Below, piece after piece: positions 1 to 7,028 of a stretch of 8,848 nucleotides of DNA. Source of the DNA: UBA1737 sp964474685 (GTDB taxonomy: Bacteria; Bacillota_I; Bacilli_A; ML615J-28; CAG-313); assembly GCA_964474685.1 (NCBI GenBank), contig CAYYTE010000049.1, positions 1-8,848 of the forward strand, read 5' to 3'. The notes beneath the pieces are model-generated. The model was not told the origin of the DNA, did no database searches, and was given only the letters and a program-made list of their open reading frames with translations. The translations under genes were made by a program, and so were the position numbers. Each line of letters begins with the position of its first letter. Positions within the stretch are counted from its first letter, which is position 1.

Positions 1-2483
1 TTGCTACTTGGTCTAAAGACCCAGTCTACTATAATATTACTTATGAACTAGATGGCGGTGTTAATTCGCCTTCTGCTCCAACGAGGTATTTAGAAGGTGG
101 ATCGACGGCTTTATATTCCCCCGAAAAAGAAGGATTTAAATTCTTAGGTTGGTATTTAAATAGTGACTTTAGTGGCTCTAAGATAACTAAAATCTCATCC
201 AGTCAAACAGGTAATATTACCCTTTATGCTTTATGGGAAGAGATAATCATTACAGACTTTACCATTACTTACAATTATGAAGATGGTGAACTTCCTACTC
301 ATATAGCTAGTAACATTACGGAGTTTGCAAATGTATTATGGAGCGAATTTTATCAATGGAGTAAATCGAAGGATTCATTAGAGACATTCAAGGCAAGTCA
401 GATTGCATCTTGGAAAAGTGGGGATGCGGGAAAATATAAGTTTTATTTGATTAGTGGAAAAGATACGATTGATGAAAGTTATTTTATTAATTGTAAGGCA
501 AACTATGATAAGTGGATTGGCTTTATGAATGCTTTTGATAGCCAAGTTACGAGCATTAATGCTTCACAATCCGCATGGGGTTCTGGATTTGTAGGCTATA
601 TGAGATTAAAGACTTTGCTTGATCAATCAGCATCTTATTGGACTGCTGAAAGAACTAAAATCTGTTATGAAGCTTATAATATTGAAACACCTTTAGTGAC
701 CGAATATCACTTAGGAGATACAATTGCTCTTACACCACTTGTTATTAATGATGGAAGAACATTCTTAGGTTGGTATGATGCATCAAATAATTTAGTTGAA
801 TCAATTACTCCAACTACAAAAGGAAATCTTGTTTTAACCGCAAAATGGAGTGCATCAACTCCCGTAACAGGTTTTAGTGTAACGAACAAGATTGAAAAAT
901 TATTAAAACTTCATGACCATCAATTAACTTGGGAATTTACACCAAGTGATTGTACTAATAAGAAGTTAAAATTTGCATCGAGCGATACAAGTGTTGCAAC
1001 TATTGATGAAAATGGTTTGATTCATGGTGTAGATAATGGAACTGCTAAGATTACAGTAACTGTTTTAGGGAACACAGAATTAAATGTATCTTTTGATGTT
1101 GTTATCTATATTGAAGAGTTTATTGATGGCTCTTTTGAAAGTGATACGTATGTAGAACCTGAAAATACTATTAACCTAAATGCGAAAATAATTGGTTCTC
1201 TTGATGAAACTTCTAAAATTCTATGGAGAAGCAAAAATAATGAAATTGCTACTGTTGATAGTAATGGGGTTGTTACAGGTGTAAAAGCGGGCTATTGTGA
1301 GATTGAGGCTTATCTTTCTACGAACGAAAAAGTAAATCTAACATTTGGTGTTACAATTATTCCTTTAGAAGATTCAAGTTTCTTTTCTCTAATTGCTAAA
1401 TCACATAATCCAGATATATATGTTACAGATGATTTATTCGTAGGTTATGCATATCATACTCCTGTTTATTGTAGTGCTTCTGATTTATTATTTAACTATT
1501 CATATAGTGAAAATACGAGTCATGTGATTCCTTTAGGGAGTGATAATCGTCCAGGCACAATTATTAAAAATATGGAGTTTATAACAGTACATTATACAGC
1601 AGGTACAAATTCTTCTTCAACTGCTGAAAATACTGCAATCTATTTCAATTCGGCTGCTGCTTCAGCAAACTATTGTACAGGAAATGATGGAATATTCAAT
1701 TGTGTTCCTGCGGGTGAAGTAGCATATCATGCGGGGGATGGAACTGGAACTACTTTTACTTGGACGAATACTGGTGTAAAAGCAGCAACCAATACGAAAC
1801 CTACTTGGGGAGTAATTAAAAATGCCGCGTCCTCTTCGGGTTATTATTTTACATTAAATGGCGTTGCTACAACAATTGTGGTTCCTACTACAGGTAAGTC
1901 ATCAAGTGGAGTTACAAAAACAATGGAAGATCCATCAAAGTGCTTTACTTTCTTTGGACCCGCTTGGAAAGTTGTAGATGGGTATTATTATATGGGTACT
2001 ACTTGGGCATGTTTTACACAAACATTAGAAGGAAGAATTTCTTCTCGTGGTGGTAATAACAATTCAGTTGGTATTGAAACTGCTTGTAATAAGGGTTCTG
2101 ATTTGTGGTATACATATCAAATCACGGCGCAACTTATTGCAAGATTACTTGAAAAATATAATCTTGATACAACTCGTGTTGTTGGACATAATGCCTTCTC
2201 AGGGAAAGATTGTCCTCAAACATTACTTGCGAATGAAGGAGAATTATGGTACAAGTTCATGGAATGTGTAGAAGCTGAAAATGAAATGAATAAGACTATG
2301 AAAGATTACACAATCACTTGTAAATCAAATAATCCAGATATCTTAATGGATAATGGTAGAATTTTTAAAATTCCAAATTATACAACAACTGTAAGTTATA
2401 CAGTAACCGTAAAGAATAATACAACAGGTGTTGTAAAAACACAAACTTTCTCAAGTATCGTACATGGTGTATATACAAAATAG
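1..2483 (+). CDS. Secreted multidomain N-acetylmuramoyl-L-alanine amidase (Amidase_2) with InlB and Big_2 domains, 5' partial
   Basis: The frame is open from the left edge (first full codon at 3), so the start lies outside; 826 residues are visible, numbered here from that codon. In order: an InlB/Flg_new repeat (10-78, with GFKFLGWY), a helical Trp-rich stretch (about 95-225), a second InlB-type repeat (232-282, FLGWYD), two Big_2-like Ig domains (about 287-370 and 380-452), the amidase (about 526-748) and a C-terminal atypical Ig-like tail (768-826). The amidase has the T7-lysozyme-type set: zinc ligands His530 (HYTAG), His729 (GHN) and Cys737 (DCPQ), plus Tyr557 and Lys735. By family it cleaves the bond between MurNAc and L-Ala of peptidoglycan outside the cell. 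An insertion of about 100 residues lies between AYHAG and GIETA. No LPxTG motif or C-terminal membrane anchor is present. It could be an autolysin, a wall-scavenging enzyme or a weapon against neighbours. The family call is secure; the role is not. Confidence 0.9.
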   Translation, partial: ATWSKDPVYYNITYELDGGVNSPSAPTRYLEGGSTALYSPEKEGFKFLGWYLNSDFSGSKITKISSSQTGNITLYALWEEIIITDFTITYNYEDGELPTHIASNITEFANVLWSEFYQWSKSKDSLETFKASQIASWKSGDAGKYKFYLISGKDTIDESYFINCKANYDKWIGFMNAFDSQVTSINASQSAWGSGFVGYMRLKTLLDQSASYWTAERTKICYEAYNIETPLVTEYHLGDTIALTPLVINDGRTFLGWYDASNNLVESITPTTKGNLVLTAKWSASTPVTGFSVTNKIEKLLKLHDHQLTWEFTPSDCTNKKLKFASSDTSVATIDENGLIHGVDNGTAKITVTVLGNTELNVSFDVVIYIEEFIDGSFESDTYVEPENTINLNAKIIGSLDETSKILWRSKNNEIATVDSNGVVTGVKAGYCEIEAYLSTNEKVNLTFGVTIIPLEDSSFFSLIAKSHNPDIYVTDDLFVGYAYHTPVYCSASDLLFNYSYSENTSHVIPLGSDNRPGTIIKNMEFITVHYTAGTNSSSTAENTAIYFNSAAASANYCTGNDGIFNCVPAGEVAYHAGDGTGTTFTWTNTGVKAATNTKPTWGVIKNAASSSGYYFTLNGVATTIVVPTTGKSSSGVTKTMEDPSKCFTFFGPAWKVVDGYYYMGTTWACFTQTLEGRISSRGGNNNSVGIETACNKGSDLWYTYQITAQLIARLLEKYNLDTTRVVGHNAFSGKDCPQTLLANEGELWYKFMECVEAENEMNKTMKDYTITCKSNNPDILMDNGRIFKIPNYTTTVSYTVTVKNNTTGVVKTQTFSSIVHGVYTK

Positions 2484-2544
2484 TCCTATATTTTCTTTGA
2501 ATTCAATTGTTGTTACATTGTAAAAAAATACAAAAACGTACTAA

Positions 2545-2573
2545 TTGACAAAGGAAGTATTATTTGTTATAAT
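2545..2573 (+). promoter_or_regulatory. Consensus sigma-A promoter of the PAQR gene
   Basis: TTGACA (2545-2550) and TATAAT (2568-2573) are separated by exactly 17 bases, a perfect match to the sigma-A/sigma-70 consensus. The expected transcription start is around 2579-2581, about 42 bases before the ATG at 2622. It should be a strong constitutive promoter unless the hairpin just downstream limits it. Confidence 0.85.
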
Positions 2574-2576
2574 GAT

Positions 2577-2608
2577 TAAAGAGGAAAACGTACTCGTTTT
2601 CCTTTTTA
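2577..2608 (+). terminator. Stem-loop with U-run at the very 5' end of the PAQR leader
   Basis: A 14-bp stem (2577-2590 with 2595-2608, one G-T pair) encloses the loop TACT. Its GC-containing core GGAAAACG/CGTTTTCC is followed by TTTTTATT. Read from the amidase gene upstream, it has the form of an intrinsic terminator 94 bases past that stop codon. Read from the promoter at 2545-2573, transcription would start inside the stem's left arm, so it could also be a 5'-protective or attenuating hairpin. Which role applies cannot be decided from sequence. Confidence 0.7.
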
Positions 2609-2621
2609 TTAAGGGGTACTT

Positions 2622-3620
2622 ATGAAAAAAATTAGAGAAATCAAAAGAGAGAATAAACAACTCAGAAAAGAGTTGATTAAAAAAATTAATAAAAAATACA
2701 TTGAAGAAAAAGCAATGTATCAAATGGAAAAGAAACAAGCAAAGATGAATTATAAACTTGCTAAAAGAAAAATTAAAATTGAACAAAAGTCTTCAATGAA
2801 ACAATTAAAAATGAAAAAAGGGTTTCAAATTGAGAATGTAAAACAAGAAGTTCGTTGTAAGCGAATAAATAAAGGACAAGATAAAAAAGATGTTTTATCC
2901 GATGATTCTAGTGAGCATCATAAAAAGAAATTAGATAATGAAAAAAAACAAGAAAATAAAAAAATGAGAAAAGAAGAACTGATTCTTTTAACACAACCAC
3001 CACATCTAAGAGTGATTGAAGAAATTGGGAATTCCGTTACTCATGGGGTGGGGGCTTTTATTGCTATTGTATGTTTGGTTTTAATGCTATTAAAATCTGA
3101 TACTCCTAGAGAATATATTGCCTCTTCAATATATGGGGTTAGTTTCTTTTTAGTAATGGCTATTTCCTGTTTATATCATGCTTTTGCGTGGGGAACTACT
3201 GTTAAAAGAATTTTTCGAAGATTTGATTATTCAATGATTTATTTACTTATTGGAGGAACATTTGCACCTTTATTTCTCGTTTATTGGCAATCTACTTTTG
3301 GACTTGTTATGTTTATAATTCAATGGGTTTGTATTATAACGGGTATTACTATGGTGGCTGTATTTGGCCCTGGGAGATTGAAATGGTTACACTTCCCTTT
3401 ATATTTCGTTTTAGGGTGGAGTGGACTAATGTTTTTTAGAGATTGGATTGTAACAAATAATATCCCTTTACTTTTATGGGTATTAATTGGCGGTGCTACT
3501 TATACGATCGGTATGATTCCTTTTTCTATGAAAGCAAAAAATGCCCATTTTATATTCCACTTCTTTTGTTTATTTGGAGCAATTATTCAGTGGATTGGGA
3601 TCTATTTATATGTTTTTTAA
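2622..3620 (+). CDS. Hemolysin III / PAQR-family membrane protein with Lys-rich N-terminal extension
   Basis: The 332-residue protein has two parts. Residues 1-125 are extremely rich in Lys and Glu with little hydrophobic content, predicting a long cytosolic helix or coiled coil. Residues 128-332 form a seven-helix membrane domain (helices near 142-158, 166-188, 204-222, 226-247, 254-272, 282-300 and 309-331). The PAQR/HlyIII metal-site motifs are present: EEIGNSVTH (133-141), SCLYH (His186), RFDY (Asp202) and AHFIFH (His309, His313). By family these residues form a zinc-dependent, ceramidase-like hydrolase site; most bacterial members have no proven substrate and the name hemolysin is historical. 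Usual members are about 210-220 residues, so the extension is the odd feature. The start is supported by AAGGGG at 2611-2616, five bases before the ATG. The gene appears to stand alone, with its own promoter and terminator. Confidence 0.9.
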   Translation: MKKIREIKRENKQLRKELIKKINKKYIEEKAMYQMEKKQAKMNYKLAKRKIKIEQKSSMKQLKMKKGFQIENVKQEVRCKRINKGQDKKDVLSDDSSEHHKKKLDNEKKQENKKMRKEELILLTQPPHLRVIEEIGNSVTHGVGAFIAIVCLVLMLLKSDTPREYIASSIYGVSFFLVMAISCLYHAFAWGTTVKRIFRRFDYSMIYLLIGGTFAPLFLVYWQSTFGLVMFIIQWVCIITGITMVAVFGPGRLKWLHFPLYFVLGWSGLMFFRDWIVTNNIPLLLWVLIGGATYTIGMIPFSMKAKNAHFIFHFFCLFGAIIQWIGIYLYVF

Positions 3621-3647
3621 ATGATTTATTGAATATAGTATCTATTG

Positions 3648-3674
3648 AAAGCATCAATTTTGATGCTTTTTTTT
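3648..3674 (+). terminator. Intrinsic terminator of the PAQR gene
   Basis: AAAGCATCA (3648-3656) pairs perfectly with TGATGCTTT (3661-3669) around a four-base loop, followed by a run of Ts to 3674. It lies 28 bases after the stop codon at 3620 and should end that transcript cleanly. Confidence 0.9.
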
Positions 3675-3731
3675 GTTTTGAATATTTCTAAAAAAATAAT
3701 ATTTAAATATTAGATTTTTTTTACTTATCTT

Positions 3732-3784
3732 TTAACAAAAATTCATCTAAACTTTACAAATAGTGAAAATATTAAGAGTATACT
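3732..3784 (+). promoter_or_regulatory. Promoter with PhoP-box-like direct repeats upstream of the lipoprotein gene
   Basis: Three TT-starting hexamers occur on one helical face: TTAACA (3732-3737), TTCATC (3742-3747) and TTTACA (3753-3758), with start-to-start steps of 10 and 11. This is the spacing of OmpR/PhoB-type response-regulator boxes, and two of the three match the Bacillus PhoP repeat TT(A/T/C)ACA. TTTACA can also serve as -35 to TATACT (3779-3784), but the 20-base spacer is too long for good unaided promoter function, which suits an activated promoter. Phosphate control is only one possible reading. Confidence 0.4.
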
Positions 3785-3818
3785 ATAGGTGTAAAAGAGA
3801 TTAAGGAGGTTTAACTAT

Positions 3819-5627
3819 ATGAAAAAGAAAGTAATTTTATTTGTTTGTGCAATTATTTGTATGTTTGCAATTGCAAGTTGTGGTTCGAATGGTTCAGGAA
3901 CCGGACCAACAGGAGGAACGACGGCGGATGATATTGAAACACCAACTCCCGCAACCGGGAATAGTTCTTCGACGGATGTAACGAGTGATACAACAAAAGA
4001 GGGCACTTTTGAAAAAGACCCAGAACTTACTTATGTATCAATTGTGTTTGGTGAGGAGGTGACGGTTGTAGATAATGATGGATCTGTTGTTGTCGATGGA
4101 AAGAATATTACCATTCAAAATACGGTGAAAACAGGGTATATTCTAACCGGCACTTTAAATGGAGGACATATTGCTTGTACGAGTGATAAAGGTGTTGTAC
4201 TCGTTTTAAATGGTTGTAGTATTACATCCACAGATACAGCAGCTATCTACAAAACGGGCAAAAAGAAATTAACTATTGTCCTACCAGCAGGATCGAATTC
4301 TTATGTAGAAGATGGAAGTACCTATTCCACTCTTACATCCACTGTTGAAGCAATAGCAGATGTCAATAGTTGTGTGTATGCAAAAAATGGCATTGAGATA
4401 AGTGGTAGTGGAACTCTTCAAGTAAAAGGGAATTACAATAATGGCATTGGCTCCAAAGATGAAGTTGAAATTAGTGAAGCTACATTAATAATTGATTCCA
4501 AGGATAATGCCATTAAAGGAAACGATTATGTGAGTGTTGTAAGTGGAACAATCACTGTTGAAAGTGATAGTGATGCGATTAAAGCCGATAATGATGAGCT
4601 TGTAGATAGCGATTCTGGTGATGCTTTAGGTTACATTACTATTTCTGGTGGGGTGTTTAATCTTACGAGTGTAAATGATGGAATTCAAGCAGCCAATTAT
4701 ATTGAAATAACGGGTGGTGAGTTTAATTTTACTTGTGGAGGAGGTTACACTCAAACAACGACTGGAGAAGATTCCCATAAGGGAATTAAAGCAGTGGTAA
4801 GTCTAACGATTAGTGGAGGAACTTTCAATATATCTTCTGCGGATGATACGCTTCATTCAAATGGGACCATTACAATTACTGGTGGTACCTATAAGCTTAC
4901 AAGCGGTGATGATGGAATTCATGCGGATAGCATATTAACTATTTCTGGTGGTGAAATTGTTGTCACGAAGGCTTATGAAGGGATTGAATCGGAAAAGATA
5001 TATTTAAATGGAGGTAATATTTCTCTATTTACTACCGATGATGGTGTGAATGCTGCAGGAGGAAATGATTCCTCTTCACCTACAGGTGGATGGGGTCAAT
5101 CTTCAAATACAGGTGTTCTTGAAATTAATTCACCTACGGTTTTATATATTAATGCGGCGGGTGATGGGTTGGACGCGAATGGTACGATTACTATGAATGG
5201 CGGGAATGTTCGTGTAGATGGACAAACAAAAGGAGGTAATGGAGCTATCGATTATGAATCATCTTTTGTATTAAATGGTGGTAGTTTGTTTACAGTAGAA
5301 GTCTATGATGGAATGCAAACACAAACTGTTTCTAGTGCAAATCAATATTGTATGATGGTTGGTTTTACAACAAGTTATAGTAGTGGTGCAACTGTCGTTA
5401 TAAAAGATTCAAGTGGTAACGAAATTGCAAGTTATATTACAGAAAAAGCATTTAGCGCGATGAATTATTCATCCGAAAGTTTAACGAGTGGAACTTATTC
5501 AATTTATATTAATGGGTCTAAAGCAATCGATGTAACATTAGGTAGTACTTATCTTGTTACCGCAGGTAATTATCAATCCACTCAACCTGGCATGGGACCT
5601 GGAACAGGAGGACATACAAGACCTTAA
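3819..5627 (+). CDS. Carbohydrate-binding beta-solenoid lipoprotein (Cthe_2159-like)
   Basis: The 602-residue product begins with a lipoprotein signal: Lys-rich start, hydrophobic core (5-18) and lipobox IASC with Cys21 as the acylation site. A Gly/Thr/Ser/Pro-rich linker (22-65) follows. Residues about 105-500 are a repetitive domain of rungs such as ISGGVFNLTSVNDGIQA (275-291) and ITGGTYKLTSGDDGIHA (353-369), with recurring GG-x-F/Y turns and acidic DDGI loops. This matches the Cthe_2159/DUF4353 carbohydrate-binding family, whose founding member is a calcium-binding beta-helix that binds polygalacturonate. A smaller beta domain (about 505-580) and a Gly/Pro tail follow. It should sit on the outer face of the membrane and bind glycans; no hydrolase active site is recognised. 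The start is fixed by AAGGAGGT (3803-3810), eight bases before ATG. It is monocistronic, closed by a terminator at 5662. The specific ligand is unknown. Confidence 0.88.
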   Translation: MKKKVILFVCAIICMFAIASCGSNGSGTGPTGGTTADDIETPTPATGNSSSTDVTSDTTKEGTFEKDPELTYVSIVFGEEVTVVDNDGSVVVDGKNITIQNTVKTGYILTGTLNGGHIACTSDKGVVLVLNGCSITSTDTAAIYKTGKKKLTIVLPAGSNSYVEDGSTYSTLTSTVEAIADVNSCVYAKNGIEISGSGTLQVKGNYNNGIGSKDEVEISEATLIIDSKDNAIKGNDYVSVVSGTITVESDSDAIKADNDELVDSDSGDALGYITISGGVFNLTSVNDGIQAANYIEITGGEFNFTCGGGYTQTTTGEDSHKGIKAVVSLTISGGTFNISSADDTLHSNGTITITGGTYKLTSGDDGIHADSILTISGGEIVVTKAYEGIESEKIYLNGGNISLFTTDDGVNAAGGNDSSSPTGGWGQSSNTGVLEINSPTVLYINAAGDGLDANGTITMNGGNVRVDGQTKGGNGAIDYESSFVLNGGSLFTVEVYDGMQTQTVSSANQYCMMVGFTTSYSSGATVVIKDSSGNEIASYITEKAFSAMNYSSESLTSGTYSIYINGSKAIDVTLGSTYLVTAGNYQSTQPGMGPGTGGHTRP

Positions 5628-5661
5628 TTTATTATTTCTTTAAACTCTTCATTTCCATATA

Positions 5662-5697
5662 AAAAGAATCTAAGATATATCTTGGATTCTTTTCTTA
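5662..5697 (+). terminator. Intrinsic terminator of the lipoprotein gene
   Basis: A 14-bp stem (5662-5675 with 5680-5693, one G-T pair) encloses the loop TATA, and its right arm runs into TTTTCTTAT. It lies 34 bases after the stop codon. Apart from it, 5628-5839 shows no gene; the remainder is AT-rich spacer. Confidence 0.88.
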
Positions 5698-5839
5698 TGG
5701 TAAAACAATAATATATGTAATTCAATTGATAACTAAATTCATTTAAACAAAAATAAAAGCTTCGTGAAAAAATTGCTCACTTATATGGATAAAAATTACT
5801 CATTTTGACATAATGATAAAAAGGGAAAGTGATTAATCA

Positions 5840-6290
5840 ATGAGTATAATAAGTGATAAAAGCGAATACAAAATAAGTTATTGATAATACTATTAAAACA
5901 TACTTAGAAGTTAGCGGTGCTATTTGTATAGAAGAACCTAAATGGTGTGGAAAAACTTGAACTTCTTCATTTCATTCAAAAAGTGATTTTTTAGTTGGTG
6001 ATCCTAAAAATAATAGTTCTAATCGATAACTTGCTGAATTAAATTCATCACTTGTTTTACAAGGAGAAACCCCAAGAATGATTGCTGAATGGTAAGAAGT
6101 TTCAGCTATTTGGGATGCAACTATTGCAATAATTGATAAACGTCATAATAAAGGGCAAATTATTTTAACTTGTTCATCAACGTTATAAACAAAAGGTATT
6201 ATTCATACAGGAAAATGACAGGATAATAAATTATAAAAGGTAGGAAAGTTTGATGAATCATGATAGATATCACTTTATCCTCTCACCAGT
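5840..6290 (+). pseudogene. Decayed N-terminal remnant of a DUF4143-family AAA ATPase
   Basis: No long open frame exists here, but reading the frame of codon 5877 through its stops gives a colinear match to the start of DUF4143/AAA_14 ATPases. It includes VIDNTIKTYLEVSGAICI, EPKWCGKT (Walker A region, 5934-5957), FLVGDPKNNSSNR, LAELNSSLVL, RMIAEW (Walker B region) and ILTCSST. Stops interrupt it at 5958 (TGA), 6027, 6093 and 6186 (TAA), 6216 (TGA), 6234 (TAA), 6261 (TGA) and 6264 (TAG). The ATG at 5840 follows AAGGGAAAG with 10-base spacing, but its frame (MSIISDKSEYKI) must shift near 5876 to join the match, implying a small indel. Key residues have also changed: the Gly before Pro-Lys-Trp is Glu, the usual Asp of the Walker B region is Ala, and Gly of LTGSS is Cys. 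Relatives are about 400 residues, so over half is deleted. It is non-functional. The family is assigned from remembered motifs. Confidence 0.75.
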
Positions 6291-6323
6291 TAAAAGTTTA
6301 TTTTATCAAGATTGTTATATTTC

Positions 6324-6352
6324 TTGACTATAAAGCAAAAATAAAGTATAAT
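6324..6352 (+). promoter_or_regulatory. Near-consensus sigma-A promoter before the headless RHS gene
   Basis: TTGACT (6324-6329) and TATAAT (6347-6352) are 17 bases apart; only one base differs from consensus. Transcription should start near 6359. No Shine-Dalgarno site lies between there and the next ATG (6390), so the promoter may be a leftover whose own gene start has been lost. If active it would transcribe the RHS remnant. Confidence 0.65.
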
Positions 6353-6389
6353 TAAATATATAAGGCTATTAAAAATTGAATATACAAAT

Positions 6390-7016
6390 ATGAGTGGTAC
6401 AGACATTTATACAAATTATCAATATGAGTATAATGAGAGAGGGAAGGTTCAATCCATTACTTTTATTGACGGAAATGTTACTCATTATTTGTATGACTCA
6501 CTAGATAGATTAATTGAAGAAAAGGTTGTTTTAAATAACAATCAAACAGCGAAACACTTAAAATATTCGTATAATATAAATGGTGAATTACAATCCATTC
6601 ATAATGGATTACAAAATGATGCGGTTATCAAATCATTTCATTATGTAGAGGGAAGATTAAATAAAGTTTCCACACCGAATCTAATCACAAATGTTCAATA
6701 TGATAATTATGGAAATCCCACAGCTATTAATGATACTACTCTTTCATTTTCTCATGGGACCTGTTTGAGTTCCTATGGGAATATTCAATTTATTTATAAT
6801 CATGAGGACTTAAGAACAAAAAAGATAACACTAAATAAAAAAATAGTTTATTTAAGGAATAAAACATTACTATTAGGAGAAATTCATAGTGATGGAAGTA
6901 ATATTTGTTATTTTTACAATGAAACAGGTTTAATTGGTTTTTCATATAATGGTATTTATTATTATTTTGGTAAAGATGGCCTTGGAAACATTTGTTCTAT
7001 TTTCAAGAAAAATTGA
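6390..7016 (+). CDS. RHS/YD-repeat protein, front-truncated first segment of a gene split by a TGA
   Basis: The 208 residues are a run of degenerate YD (RHS) repeats: YEYNERGKV (12-20), YLYDSLDRLI (33-42), YSYNINGEL (59-67), VQYDNYGNP (102-110) and the YYFGKDGLGN element (191-200) typical of the stretch just before the RHS core. RHS repeats form a beta-barrel shell that encapsulates a C-terminal toxin. Complete RHS proteins usually exceed 1000 residues, so most of the shell and any secretion signal are missing. The ATG at 6390 has no ribosome site. The frame stays open back to 6345, and IEYTN just upstream looks like more RHS sequence, so this is not the native start. The TGA at 7014-7016 interrupts the same frame that continues at 7017 with NNNVMVGNYEYDAFGN. 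It is best regarded as one broken gene with the next entry. Confidence 0.8.
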   Translation: MSGTDIYTNYQYEYNERGKVQSITFIDGNVTHYLYDSLDRLIEEKVVLNNNQTAKHLKYSYNINGELQSIHNGLQNDAVIKSFHYVEGRLNKVSTPNLITNVQYDNYGNPTAINDTTLSFSHGTCLSSYGNIQFIYNHEDLRTKKITLNKKIVYLRNKTLLLGEIHSDGSNICYFYNETGLIGFSYNGIYYYFGKDGLGNICSIFKKN

Positions 7017-7028
7017 AATAATAATGTA

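Noticed and set aside
707..889. Open frame on the - strand inside the amidase gene
   Set aside because: It is fully antisense to a strongly supported domain-bearing frame, with no recognisable protein.
2497..2506. Perfect 10-base palindrome TTGAATTCAA after the amidase stop
   Set aside because: It has no loop and no U-run, and a short AT-rich palindrome is expected by chance.
2541..2786. Open frame on the - strand over the PAQR start, very Phe/Asn/Leu-rich
   Set aside because: It is the complement of Lys-rich AAA codons and overlaps the promoter and hairpin; its composition is an artefact.
4620..5300. Repeated DNA in the lipoprotein gene as a possible tandem repeat locus
   Set aside because: The similarity is at protein level (beta-solenoid rungs) and the DNA copies are strongly diverged, so it is a repeat domain, not a DNA repeat array.
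5805..5814. TTGACA at 5805-5810 as a -35, or TGACATAAT as an extended -10, for the ATPase remnant
   Set aside because: No -10 lies about 17 bases after the TTGACA, and no good -35 matches the extended -10 reading, so the evidence is too thin to call.
5958..7016. TGA as a sense codon (Trp or Gly) in this organism, suggested by TGA at a Trp-like position in the ATPase remnant and at 7014
   Set aside because: Intact genes use TGG for Trp and contain no in-frame TGA. The ATPase remnant also has TAA and TAG stops, so simple decay explains it. The position at 7014 looks more like Gly than Trp.
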